Positions 9,205 through 20,411 of a stretch of 21,090 nt of DNA are shown here, piece by piece. A program made the translations under genes and the position numbers. Origin of the DNA: Emiliania huxleyi CCMP1516 (Eukaryota > Haptophyta > Isochrysidales > Noelaerhabdaceae); contig NW_005198544.1 in the NCBI RefSeq assembly GCF_000372725.1, forward strand, positions 6,150 through 27,239, in the 5' to 3' direction. The number at the start of each line of letters is the position of its first letter. Position 1 is the stretch's first letter. Under the pieces are notes generated by a model. It ran no database searches. It saw only the letters and a list, made by a program, of their open reading frames with translations, and was not told the DNA's origin.

Positions 9205-9967
9205 ATGCCGGCAGCTGCAGCGGCCCAAAGCACCGAGGCTGACGCGGCGACGCTCACCCTTGGCGAAGGTCGTGCGCCCGACGCGCCCGCCTTTCCCACG
9301 CCATCTAACACCCACCTGTTCCGCTGCCGCCGCGCCGGGTCGCGCGCCGAGCGGTCGCCCGCCCGCCGGTTGCCGCGCAGATTTCCAAGACGGGCGGTGC
9401 CTTCTCAACTCGGAGGTGGCCCTCATCCTTGAGCACAAGCTGCAGGCGTCCAACGCCAAAGGGCAGACGCCCGGAACGTGCGCCTCCCCCCCCCCCCCCC
9501 CTCCCCCCTCCGGGTCCCATGACGACCCATGACGACCTAGCGGGTGGGGCGCCCCACCTCTCACATGCAAGCCCCCCCCCCGCGCGCCCCGGTGCAGCAA
9601 CTTTGTCAAGGCGTTCGAGTACGTCAACCGGGTCAAGCAGTTTAGGACCAAGGAGGTCATGGCGCGCGTGCGAACGTGCGCGCGCCCAGCCATTTCCCAC
9701 TTGGCCGCCTAGCCGCGGCAAGCGGCGGTGACGCTCACGCGTGTCCCCAATCCGCCCCCCGCCGCGCGCAGCGAGCTGGAGAAGCAGCCCATCGCCGAGT
9801 TTGAGGTGGCGCAACTCGGGAACCTCTGCCCCGAGGACGCAGACGAGGCCAAGGCCCTCATTGCCTCACTCGCGCTGCCAACGCTCGAAGGGATGGCGCG
9901 AGATATCGACTCGGCGCAGCTGACCGAGGTGCTGCAGGGCATCTGCGACTGCAGACAGTTCGACTGA
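9205..9967 (+). CDS. RPB4: DNA-directed RNA polymerase II subunit RPB4 (4 exons, 144 aa)
   Basis: Exons are 9205-9268, 9381-9477, 9598-9675 and 9772-9967 (435 bases), and all three introns are GT-AG. The protein starts MPAAAAAQSTEADAATLTLG, then has the RPB4 hallmarks CLLNSEVALILEHKLQA, FVKAFEYVNRVKQF, and FEVAQLGNLCPEDADEAKAL followed by IASL. It ends LTEVLQGICDCRQFD. Length and order match animal and yeast RPB4-family proteins, for example about 142 residues in human. RPB4 pairs with RPB7 to form the polymerase II stalk, which binds nascent RNA and helps initiation and mRNA decay coupling. Intron 2 carries long C runs. A 14-residue insert (ALPTLEGMARDIDS) sits before the last helix and corresponds to the variable loop in other species. 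Confidence 0.95.
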
Positions 9968-10048
9968 TCACCGGAAGCATGGCGGGCAGCAGCAGCGCGC
10001 GGGCATGAACGTTGATACATTCGGCATCGGGGTGCTTTTTCCGCACAA

Positions 10049-10054
10049 AATAAA
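10049..10054 (+). terminator. Possible polyadenylation signal of RPB4
   Basis: AATAAA lies 82 bases after the RPB4 stop, on the coding strand, in a locally A-rich stretch. Algal lineages differ in their poly-A signals, so this is only suggestive. Confidence 0.4.
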
Positions 10055-10097
10055 AGATGCCATTGCACAACAAAAGGCGCGCCCTCGGGGCAGGGGG

Positions 10098-10147
10098 CAC
10101 ACACACACACCGGCACACATACACACACACACACGCACGACACACAC

Positions 10148-10212
<65 letters not shown>

Positions 10213-10215
10213 CAC
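10098..10215. repeat. CA microsatellite downstream of RPB4
   Basis: Imperfect CA repeats run for about 118 bases, with the purest blocks at about 10150-10188 and 10190-10214. Frames through it give only His-Thr or Val-Cys strings and are not genes. Confidence 0.97.
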
Positions 10216-10884
10216 CGCTGAGAGATGGGCTCAGGTAGGAGGCTCCACACCACCTGACTCGCGTCGTGCCACCTGCGTTAGGCTGTACGAGGTTTTCCTC
10301 TCGCACCCCGTCTGTTTTCCTTTCCTTTTTCTCTACAGCACCCTCTCTTTTCCTCTCTATTTTCCCGGGAAAACTCCGTGGAAATCGTCAAATTGGGGGG
10401 GGGGGGGGGCTGAGCCGAGTCTGAGGCTGGTTTGGGCCCAAAATCAGCCAAATTTAAGGCCAAATCGTCAAAATGCCGGGAATTTTGCGGAGAACCCGTG
10501 TAGACCTGGAAATTACCCTGCGACCGCCTGGGTATTTTGTCGATTCCTCAATTTTGCGTCAGATTTTGCCCCAGACCAGCTCTCAGACTCAGGGAAACTC
10601 GCGAGTTTCCAGAATGGAGCACCAAACACCCTCTGTTTTCCCTGGAAATTTCCGGCAACGCAAAGTGCTGGGGACCCTCTGTTTTCCTTTTTGTTTTCCG
10701 GAAAACCTCGTACAGGCCAACCACCTGACTCTCGCCTGGAGAGGCCTCTTAGCCGAGGCACACGTGGCAATCGCCACGTGCGCCACCAGGGATTTCGGCC
10801 ATTTTAGAGCCTTTTGCACAAAAATGCAGGTGACTTCAGCCACTTGCTCCATGAGCAAAACAGTGCAAAAAGCACCTGGAGCAG
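10216..10884. repeat. T-rich non-coding stretch with inverted and repeated motifs
   Basis: Composition shifts to lower GC with many TTTTCC/GGAAAA motifs. The 16-base string CTGTACGAGGTTTTCC (10283-10298) recurs inverted at 10700-10715. CTCTGTTTTCC occurs near 10628 and 10676, with a variant near 10311. AATCGTCAAA occurs near 10383 and 10463. A G homopolymer of about 15 lies near 10397. An open frame at 10473-11114 has no globular features and is not called. Confidence 0.7.
10761..10780. other. Perfect 8-base-stem hairpin
   Basis: CACGTGGC-AATC-GCCACGTG is a perfect inverted repeat with a four-base loop. It also presents two CACGTG E-box-like hexamers. Function is unknown. Confidence 0.6.
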
Positions 10885-11240
10885 ATGGCTTACGCCGCCT
10901 GTGGGCCGGTGCTGTGGGATGGCGGCCGAATGCTGCAGGACACGGAGGGGTGGAAGGAGGCGGTGAAGGCGGGAGAGCTTCTAGAGACTCTTCTCTTCGA
11001 CAAGGCGCGGGCGGGGGTGATGCGGTATGCTCCTGGCGGGGGGCGCGAGGGTGGGTCGCGCAGTGCCCGTTGGCGGGGCAAGCGGCGAGGGGGTCGCCGG
11101 GGGGGTTGGGATGAACTGTCCCCCCGGTCGTGCCGACGTGCCCACCTTTATGAGGACAAACGGCGCCTTTGAAGGGTTCGTCGCCGGCTGTGCCTCTTTT
11201 GGTACCTGTGTCGAACCTGTGTGCTGTGCGAGAGAGTTGG
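10885..11240 (+). other. Possible coding remnant, unassigned
   Basis: From the ATG at 10885, about 40 codons (MAYAACGPVLWDGGRMLQDT through LETLLFDKARAGV) have gene-like composition, as does a stretch in another frame at about 11146-11215 (FMRTNGAFEGFVAGCASFGT). A GC-AG or GT-AG intron between them could join the frames, but no single solution stands out. The DNA is interrupted immediately downstream by dispersed repeats. I do not recognise a family. It may be a broken gene or chance. Confidence 0.25.
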
Positions 11241-11261
11241 GTTGGTTAAATTCTTGGTTTT

Positions 11262-11400
11262 ATGCTTGGCCGGACCTTCACATGCTGAAATTTGGCAACC
11301 CCGGCCGGCCCCCTTGCCCCCACCCACCGCTACCTACCTACCTACCTACCCTACTTATGGTAAACTACAAAAAGGATTCAAAACTAAAAAAGAAATCATT
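11262..11400 (+). repeat. Dispersed repeat family 2, copy A
   Basis: It contains ATGCTTGG, TGCTGAAATTTGG, a CTAC tetranucleotide run, then CTTATGGTAAACTAC. The same order of motifs appears on the opposite strand at 12110-12250 (copy B) and partly at 11840-11900 (copy C). Copy A is the most diverged. It abuts a different repeat beginning at 11402. Confidence 0.7.
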
Positions 11401-11401
11401 T

Positions 11402-11692
11402 AGGCTCGCAGCGCGGTGCACGGTGGACTCCCAACTCCACTGGCGGTCTCATCTCAGTCTAGCGACCTGCCTCCAAGCTTCTCACTGGCAGTCTCTCGCA
11501 ACCACAGGCACACTGACACAGGGGTGGCAGGGGCGGCGGCAGGAGTCTCCCACATACTATGCGGGCCTCGCTAGAGGTGCGTCCTGCCTGTGTGTGTCCT
11601 CGCCCTTTTGTGGGGGAAGGAAGGGGAAGGGGCTGTGTGCGTGTGTGGGCGCTGTGCGAGCCGCCCTGAACGCCACGAGCGCGCCGCGAAAA
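11402..11692 (+). repeat. Dispersed repeat family 1, orphan copy
   Basis: It is closely similar to 19413-19843 over its whole length, starting AGGCTCGCAGCGCGGTGCAC and ending near CCGCCCTGAAC. In the other copy the repeat directly follows the end of a retroelement coding remnant, so this one may be a 3'-end-only insertion. Here the GT-rich part is only about 10 bases long, against about 106 in the other copy. Confidence 0.87.
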
Positions 11693-11839
11693 AGAAAGAA
11701 AGAAAAAGACACGCCAAGGGAGGGATGGGAGGACGGCACGCCGCCACCACACAGCGCGCCGCGAGCGTGTGGTGCACTTGGAGCACTTGGAGTGCAGTGA
11801 GTAACTTCATTTTGTAAGATTCTAAAATTCTTCTTGAGA

Positions 11840-11900
11840 CAGGTGTATATTATTTTTGCTTGGGGCGGCCCTCATGACGGGGTAGGTAGGGTAGGTCTGG
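11840..11900 (+). repeat. Dispersed repeat family 2, copy C (left arm of a 38-base perfect inverted repeat)
   Basis: Bases 11840-11877 are the exact reverse complement of 12213-12250. After the shared 38 bases the copy runs into GGTAGG units and then diverges. Confidence 0.88.
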
Positions 11901-12109
11901 GCCCTCCCGTCGGGTTTTTCCCTCTCTTCACGCCGGAATTTTCACAGCAGAAAAAGAAATTTTCCGCCCAAATCACGATGTCAACCCTCCCCAAGTCGTT
12001 GATCTGGTGCTTGTAGGGCTTGAGAGTGGCCTGCCATGTCACAAGAAGGACTGTGGTTGCAGGAGAGTACCACCAACCATCACTCTAGTTGGTATAGTAC
12101 CCCACCTTC

Positions 12110-12250
12110 ACCCATCGAGTGTTTTCTTTTTTAGTTTCCCATAAGTAAGGTAGGTAGGTAGGTAGGTAGGTAGGGGCACCGCAGGGGCCGGTCAGGTTTT
12201 TCCAGAATTTCATCATGAGGGCCGCCCCAAGCAAAAATAATATACACCTG
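12110..12250 (-). repeat. Dispersed repeat family 2, copy B, with TAGG microsatellite
   Basis: On the minus strand it reads the 38-base shared block (12250-12213), TGAAATTCTGG, a CTAC run (TAGG on plus, 12147-12175), then CTTATGGGAAACTAAAAAAG, paralleling copy A. Together with copy C it brackets 411 bases. Confidence 0.83.
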
Positions 12251-12393
12251 CTTGAGAGGGCATGGCCGCCGGATATTGCACATTGCCGCCGGTCTTCGCC
12301 CCCTCGAGACACTCCTCTCGACTGCGCCAATCACAGGGATTGAGCAAAGCGTCCCCAAAGGTGTGTCCGCTGTGACCAGTGGCTGCTCGTTGC

Positions 12394-15300
12394 ATGAGCT
12401 ACGACTCGGGCCGGGTCTGCTCGACTTGGAGACACACACCCCACGAGCGACTCACACACCAAACGCCTCGGCGTGGGCCCGGCAGAGGCAACAATCGAAA
12501 GCGGCCGCCTATATCTACGTCTCCCCATCTCGCCGAGGAGGAGGACGACATCGAGGCGCAGGCGCCGCCGCCCACGACGTCGCCCGCTCCTCGGCCTCGC
12601 GGCGGGCGCTGCCGCCAGTGCCTCGGTTGGGGGGTGGGCAAGTTGATGTGGCTGCTCGTGCTCCTCTCGCTGGGGCTGAACCTTGCGCAGCTTCTCACGT
12701 GGAACGAGCTCGAGACGCACAAGGAGTGGGTACGCCGTACCGCAACCGCCGTCCGCCGCCGTGCCTCACATGTCGGCGCAGGTCTTGCTGCCCTTCCCTT
12801 TCACACTCCGCTCTGCGTCCACGTCCACGTGCCCTGACCCTCTCATCTCCTCGGTCTCCCGCGCAGCCCTCATGGCTGGGGTGAGCGAACCACTCGACGT
12901 CGACGACCTTGGGGACACTGGTGCGCTCACCAGCTGCCGATACTCACGCTGACCCCCTACCCCACCTCCTGCCCGCTACACGGCGCTCATCATTGGCTGC
13001 ACCACGTACCCAGGTGCGCCGCGCGACGACGCCCTCCCTTTTGACGACGAGCTCGTGCATCAGCGGCGCGGTGGCGCACGCTTGCGGCAGCCTCCGCCTC
13101 CGCCACAGCAGCAGCGGACCGGGGGTCAGCCGCAAGGGCGGCAGGCTGCACCCGCGAGCACGGGCGTGACGTGGCCGAAGCCACAATCGACCCAGCCGCC
13201 GAACCAGCCGCCGCCGCCGCAGCAGGCGCGGCAGCGGGCTGCTAGCACCGTGGTCTCGCTCGGGGCCCCGGACGCCAGCGCCGCGGCGGAGGGGCCAGCG
13301 GCCGCGTCGGAGGCACTGCTCGCGCGGCGGCGGGAGGCGGTGGGGGAGGTACACCCGCGGTTGCGGCTCGCGCTCACGCTTCCGTGGGTGGGGAGCACCT
13401 TTCCCTCCTGGTTCCCCTACTTCCTCGCGTCGACGAACCGCTCGTCGTACCTCGTCGACTGGCTCATCTTTCACGAGGAGGCGCGGCTGCCGCCCGCCGG
13501 GGAGGTGCCGCCCCGCTCCGCCCCCCTCACCCTCGACGGTGCCAGCCTAGCTCTCGTCTCCCTCTCGGATGTAGGTGCCGCCCAACGTGCTCTTTTTTGA
13601 CCTCGGACGCGGCGGCCTCGGCTCGCTCTTTGGCCTCAAGCTCGCTTCCGCCCTCGGCGCGACCAACAAGCTGACGCGGTGCGCGGCCCGCCTCCGCTAC
13701 ACGCCCGCATATGCTCCCCGCGCCCGAGTGTCCCCCATGACATACGTCCGCTCAGGTACATGAACCTCTTCCGGGCCGCCTTCCGCGACTTCGCCTACAT
13801 CATAACCGAGTACAAGCCGACCCACGGCACAGTGTTTGCCGACTACCTCGCTGGCTACTCGCACTGGTCATCGCACCAACTCGGGGCGGCACCTGTGCGT
13901 GACATGACCGCTGAGAGCGCGACACGACGCTGTAGGTCGTACACCGATTCGGACGTCCTCGTCGGCGACTTGCCGCTCCACCTCTCCCTCGAGGAGCTGA
14001 CCGAGTATGACGTCGTCACGTACCACTTTGGCGACGCCTTCCGCCTCTACTTGCGCGGCCAGTTTAGTCTGCACCGCAACACGCCGCGCCTCGCGCGCCT
14101 CTGGACCGCTTGCCACCACCTCGGCGCGCGACAGCTGTCGATTCGCTGGAGCCGCGACGGGGTTTGCGGTGACGCGCGACGTGACTGCTCCACAGGCGCG
14201 GGGCTGCTCGACGAGCTCGAGGCCAAGCACATGCTGGTTAAGCGGCTCGCCGCAGAGGGCAAGCACGGCCGAACCCGCTTCCTATCGGCGGAGGGGTGCT
14301 ACTCGCATGCCGTTGCGAGCGCGTCTGGCATCCGGCTCAAGTTTGCGGCAAAGGCGTTCGCCGACTGGAGCGACGACCGCGAGTTTTATTTGGTGGGCGG
14401 GCAGCGCGCCGCTGCCCGCAACGGACGGCGTCATTTATCCGAAGGAGTGTGAATAGGTTGACGGCGCGGTGCGCCGATGCCCGCAGCCGACGCAGACGTG
14501 GCTACCACCGGGCGAGGTGCCACCCCTAACTCTCAACCCGTGCATCCTCCGCTGCTTTCCCCAAGCCTTCTCGGAAACCCCTTCTCGGCACTCTCGTCCA
14601 GGCGCCGCCCCTCGACCTCTCCAACCCGTGGGCCGATGAGGCGGGCGGCCCTACGCGATCCAGTTCCCGCCCCCAGTCCCCCCCCCACAGCTCCAATTCG
14701 CCCCAGATGGCACACTCCCGACCCCCCACACACAGCTCCATCTCGCCCCCAGAGGCGAGACACTCTTCGCTCTCGCTCGGGGCCCTGTTTATTGTGCGCA
14801 TGCGGGCACTGGTCAACACCCTTTGACCTGCTTAGGTGGGCGAAGCGGCTTGCGAGCCGCTCGCGCCGGCCGCAGCTCCTCTCTCGGACGCGCTGTGCGC
14901 ACTCGTAGATGCGGAATTCCTAGATCCCTGCTCGTTTGGAGGTTGCCACGCCATTTGGATACCGAATGGCGCCATGATCCCTCTAGACGGCAGTCTCGAC
15001 GAGGCCCGCCGGCGTTGTATGATCCACGTCTTAACCGCCCCCCTCCGCTCTCTCACGTAGGCCCGCACTGCAGCGGACCCAGGGCGCGCCGGTGGCGCTG
15101 GCGATCCACGCCAACTGCTCGCGGTGGATCGAGGAGCGCTACCGGCTGTGCGCAAACATGAGCGAGGATGAGGCGGCGGTCGGGTACGAGGTGACGCTGC
15201 GCGACGGCGCATGGAGCGCGCGGCGCGTGGTGGCGGCAGCGCCCCGGGGCGGCCCAGCCGGCTACCTCGAGGCGGCGTTCCTCCACCTGCAGCGCTGGAA

Positions 15301-15574
15301 GGCGCAGCTCGGGCGCTTGCGCTATGGCGACGCCGCGCTGCCGCGCATCCGCGGCCGCCGACTGTTCAAGTTGTCGCTGCGCGGTTTCGAGCCCATCGAC
15401 GTCGAGTACGACCGAGCGCGTGGCGCTTCTCTCGTCACGTATCGCCCGTACCGGCCAGAGCCGGCGTCCGCAGACGCCGCGCCGCTCCTCCATCGCGACG
15501 TGGCCGAGCTCACCGACGAGGAGTGGCGCGCGCTGGAGGAGCGGCGACGGACCGCCAGAACGCCTCCGCGATGA
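12394..15574 (+). CDS. DUF6625-type glycosyltransferase-like protein, type II membrane anchor (11 exons, about 751 aa)
   Basis: Exons are 12394-12736, 12867-12920, 13014-13504, 13575-13678, 13756-13866, 13936-14123, 14196-14392, 14457-14516, 14602-14640, 14836-15003 and 15074-15574 (2,256 bases). Introns starting at 14124, 14641 and 15004 have GC donors; the others have GT. Residues 84-102 (LMWLLVLLSLGLNLAQLLT) form one membrane helix after a basic Pro-rich tail, then a Pro/Gln-rich stem. The catalytic-like part runs from LPWVGSTFPSWFPYFL (about 252) through WLIFHEE, TEYKPTHGTVFADYLAGY and HWSYTDSDVLVGDL, with a DxD-like D372-S-D374. It then has GQFSLHRNTPRLARLW and ends with AAFLHLQRWK near 650-660. 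This order matches DUF6625, found in bacterial and algal polysaccharide loci. A Golgi location is inferred from the anchor. Exon 1 and the 14457-15073 exons are the least certain. Confidence 0.82.
14641..14835. other. Long intron with an imperfect internal tandem duplication
   Basis: This 195-base intron is longer than its neighbours. Within it, a block with CACAGCTCCAATTCGCCCC and GGCACACTC at about 14690-14720 recurs as CACAGCTCCATCTCGCCCCC and CGAGACACTC at about 14730-14766. The donor is GC. The placement relies on joining PWADE to VGEAACEP. Confidence 0.55.
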
Positions 15575-16861
15575 CGAGAAGCATTTTATGTGTGTGTGTT
15601 GCGATTACGTGTTATTATTATGGCGAATAGTTTGATAGTGCTGTCTCAAGGGGTCAGCCGCTTGCCGAACCACCTCCGAAGGGCAAGGGGGGGGCGGGAC
15701 AGCTACCATGGGGGAACGCGCGACCCACACAAAGCACCAAAGTTAGGCATACCCCCCGGCGCAGTGCCCCCGCTATGTGTCGCCGTTCGTCGGGGCACGC
15801 AATCCTGTGCAGTCGTCAGGGCAAGTGGGGGGCGGGGTGGAGTGCCCAGCGTCTTTACCCTGGGATCTCTCTGCCCAGTCCGGGGGTGCGTCGAACCTTC
15901 CATCACCCTGGGAAGTGGGAACGTGCGGGTTTTGGAAGTCAAGTTATTTTGACCGCGCAAGATATGAAGGGTGGCTAAGGGCTCTGCCCGCAAGGCGCCC
16001 GCGTCGCAGACGCGGTACCATTGCGCCGCAGCCAGCGAGCCAGCGAAGAGAAAATTTGAGCCGGGGCTCCCGTTCACACTCGTGTCTGCCCACTTTTCTC
16101 GGGGCTGCGCCTGCGGCTCGGCGTCGTTTCTTAATTTTTCGCGGAAATCGCTCGGCGTGGTTTGTGCACATGGCCACATATCGGCTGTGTGAGCTGCAGG
16201 GAGGAGTGTACTCTCGTTCCACGCCCCCTTTGCAGAATATGAGGATTCAGGCGTCGCTTCAGAGGTTTTTGTCGCTTCAGTGAGGTGTCAAAGACAAAGT
16301 GCTCCGAGTTTATGGATGCAGAATGTACAAAAACAAACAGTCCTGTGTAGGAGCCGGAATAGAGCGCGAGGTGCGGGGGACACGAGGAGGCAGGCGGACC
16401 GCCTCGTCGGTGACTCTGCGCTCCTGCGGTCCTGCGTCCTGGTGCTGCACCTCCCCCCGCCGCGCCCCCGCCCGCCCGCCCGCCCGCCCGCCCGCCCGCC
16501 CGCCCGCCCGCCCGCCCCCAGAGTGCAACAGGGAGAGGTGAGAGAGCGAGCCCGCCTTTTAACCTACATTTTCCTCTCCGGATTCTCCTAGACTTTCAAG
16601 AATATTTTAAACACATTTCACACATTAAATGGATTCACATTTTTCTATCGTCCGTGTGGAGCTGGACCGTGCATCGCGCCGGCCGCCGCCGGTGCGCCCT
16701 GCGCGCCGGCGCGGTGCAGAGCTGCAGAGCGTGATATGCGTGTGTGACCGTGTGTGACTGTGTGAGCGCTAAAAAACGTGAGCGCGGAACATTTTGCTAG
16801 AACCCAAGTGTCACGTGCACGTGTGGCTCAAACGCGGTTCCAATGGCGGTTCGCTGGGACG
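15575..16861. other. Non-coding interval between DUF6625 and NDUFS8 genes
   Basis: No protein-coding or rRNA gene is supported. A structured GC-rich stretch at about 15970-16040 has tRNA-like features but no convincing T-arm. Bases 16555-16650 are an unusually AT-rich island just beyond the 3' end of NDUFS8. Bases 16680-16730 form a GC-rich inverted-repeat-like block. Confidence 0.5.
16457..16518. repeat. CCCG tetranucleotide microsatellite
   Basis: About a dozen nearly perfect CCCG/CCGC units lie in a row. Frames crossing it give Pro-Ala-Arg strings. Confidence 0.95.
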
Positions 16862-18145
<1,284 letters not shown>

Positions 18146-18569
18146 TTGCCAACTGCGCGTCTGTGGACGGTCGGGAGGGGCGGGCGGGTGAGCGACAGCG
18201 GATGGGAAGTGGGGTGAGCGGGGCGGTGTCTCTTCGGCGGCGAGGCGGCGGAGAGACGGAGGGGAGCGGCGGGCCGGTGGGCGGGGCGGCGGCGGGGCGG
18301 CTGCGGGCGCGAGAGACTCGTGCGGGCGGGGAGCGACGGGGACGCAGGCGGGGGTTGCGTCGGCGTGCGGCGGAATATTGGACGCGCGCAGGCCCGGAGG
18401 GAGGAGTGGGCGGGGCGGAGGCGGGGCGAAGGGGCGGGGGTGTGCGGGGCGTCCGGGGAACCCGAGTAGGCGCGCCCGGCAAAAGGTGTGAGAGGGGAGA
18501 GCTCCTCCGATGTGAACTCCGGTGACCTGAGTTTCTTCCTCTCCACGCTCCCCTTTCCGCGACCTTGAC
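18146..18569. promoter_or_regulatory. G-rich upstream region of NDUFS8
   Basis: About 420 bases with dense GGCGGGG and GGGGCGG motifs (18220-18470) precede the NDUFS8 start and face the retroelement remnant on the other strand. Clustered GC boxes suggest promoter or CpG-rich regulatory DNA, but no specific factor site can be assigned. No gene is seen. Confidence 0.4.
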
Positions 18570-19410
18570 GTGAGCAACGCGCGCTCCGATTTCGACGAGC
18601 TGCGGGCGGCGCATGACAGGCTCAAGAAGAAGCACGGCGAGATCACGGCGACGTGGAAGGAGTGGGACGACAAGACGAAGGCGGAGTACTTTGACCTGGT
18701 TGGCGGTACGACAGGCAGGCCCCCGGACGTCGAGGTGGAGCCGTGGGACGAGCCCGACGAGGGCGAGAAGCTGCGCGCCTCCGCGCGGCCGCCGGAGCCG
18801 GCTACGAGGGTGGCGCTCTCGCGCTTCCGGCCGCATACTCTCGTCCCGGCCAAGGAGCTGCTGCCCCTCCCTCCCTCGCCGAGTTCACGTCCAAGCACGA
18901 GTTCCTACACCAGGCGCAGCGGCGATTCACGACGGTGGTCCACAACAGGAACTGGCGCGACCTCGCCGAGGAGCTCGCCAAGGAGGGCTCCGCGGGATCG
19001 CGGTCTGCTCCTCGCGGCAAGAAGGGCAAGGCGCGTGTCGAGGGCAGGGAACGGGCGAGGCACGCGGCCTGGCGGGAGGCCGTCCGCTTCGTGGCGGTGA
19101 GCCAGGATGGCGCTGGCGCCTTCCTCAACGCCATCCCCATGCGGGATGACATGCGAATGGAGACTTGGGCGATGCGTCTTTCGGTACAGCGCCGCCTGGG
19201 TCTCCCCCTCGACGTGGCCTGCCAGGCCGCGGCGGCGGGCAAGAAGACTCGGAACAAGAAGACCCATGACGAGTATGGCGATGCTGCTGTCAACGTCCCG
19301 CAGCAGGGCCACAACACCAGACACAAGTACACGCTTCGACGCCTCATCCTCGCCCTAGGACGCGCCGCGTGGGGCACCGCTGTGCGAATGGAGCCGAAAG
19401 CCCACCTCGG
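18570..19410 (+). mobile_element. Retrotransposon-derived C-terminal coding remnant
   Basis: In the frame starting at 18743, the stretch GAGAFLNAIPMRDDMRMETW, QRRLGLPLDVACQ, DEYGDAAVN and HNTRHKYTLRRLILALG matches the conserved tail of algal LINE-type reverse-transcriptase proteins: GAGAWLNAIP, RLGLP, then a zinc-knuckle-like part D-x-YGD-A-C followed by ARHN. The cysteines and one histidine usual in that motif are missing (KKTRNKKTHDEYGDAAVNV). Upstream residues (FDELRAAHDRLKKKHGEITA) lie in another frame, so a frameshift or intron near 18840 separates the parts. No YxDD polymerase core is present. It is followed directly by dispersed repeat family 1, which may be its 3' end. Confidence 0.7.
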
Positions 19411-19412
19411 TC

Positions 19413-19843
<431 letters not shown>

Positions 19844-20411
19844 AGCGCCGGCGAGCACCGCCGCCCCGCGCCTTGGCGTGGAGCGGTAAGTAAATGACGC
19901 AGCGCCCAGCATGCTCTATCATGCGTCGCACCCGCAGTGGCCGAGCCGACCGCCGCTCGAACTGGCGCCGAGTGGCTCCCAGATCGAGCGCGGCAGGCTC
20001 AGTCGCACCCTCGCGGAGCGAGCGCCAGTCGAGCCGTCGCCGTTCGCCGCAGCCGTCAGCCGTCAGCCGGCAGCAGCCGGCCGCCGGCAGCCGGCAGCCG
20101 GCGGCCGGGAGCCGGGAGCCGGCAGTCGCCGTCGCTGCCGCCGCCGCAGCAGCAGCGAGCGAGCTCCTGCGTCGCGTTTTGCCGACGCAGTGTGGACGCG
20201 CGCCGCCCAGCGGCGAGCGAGCGTGCTCGGAGCTGGGTCGGCGCGCGCGCGGGCGGACGGCGCCTGTAAACAGACAGCCGTCACAGCCCACTCATTCAAA
20301 GCGAGGAGCGAGTCTTGTAAGGACAATCATTTTTACAAAGCGCTATTTTTTCTCAGACGCCGAAAATGCACGCTGCCAAGGCCGCCGCCTTTGTTGAGGC
20401 CAGGATACACA
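19844..20411. other. Upstream region of the last gene, with a CAGCCGG minisatellite
   Basis: No gene is called. Bases 20049-20127 are degenerate tandem units of CAGCCGG/CCGGCAG. Bases 20325-20355 become T-rich (CATTTTTACA, CTATTTTTTCTCAG), a plausible promoter-proximal or intron-end-like stretch. An ATG at 20366 opens a 69-codon Ala/Arg-rich frame overlapping the next gene out of frame. Confidence 0.5.

Larger units (their letters stand above)
11693..12393. other. Non-coding interval between repeats and the DUF6625 gene
   Basis: No supportable gene. It has an A/G-rich run (11688-11710) and a tandem GCACTTGGAGCACTTGGAG (11774-11792) whose reverse complement also occurs at 4400-4418. Repeat copies B and C are listed separately. 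The promoter of the downstream gene is presumably in the last 140 bases. Confidence 0.5.

Noticed and set aside
8560..9693. 377-codon minus-strand open frame
   Set aside because: It runs antisense through RPB4 exons and through CA tracts (HTHTHT), with no coherent composition.
10005..10306. Val-Cys and His-Thr repeat proteins
   Set aside because: These are translations of the CA microsatellite in various frames.
10473..11114. 213-codon plus-strand frame
   Set aside because: It crosses the repeated T-rich stretch and then Gly-rich DNA without any recognisable motif. It looks like chance.
15975..16036. tRNA-like structure
   Set aside because: On the minus strand GGCGCAATGG resembles a box A and an anticodon-like stem forms, but no GGTTCGA-type box B or closing acceptor stem follows. 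tRNAscan-SE would settle it.
18820..19378. Minus-strand frames over the retroelement remnant
   Set aside because: The plus frame carries the recognisable GAGAFLNAIP and RLGLPLD motifs; the minus frames are Arg/Ser/Pro shadows.
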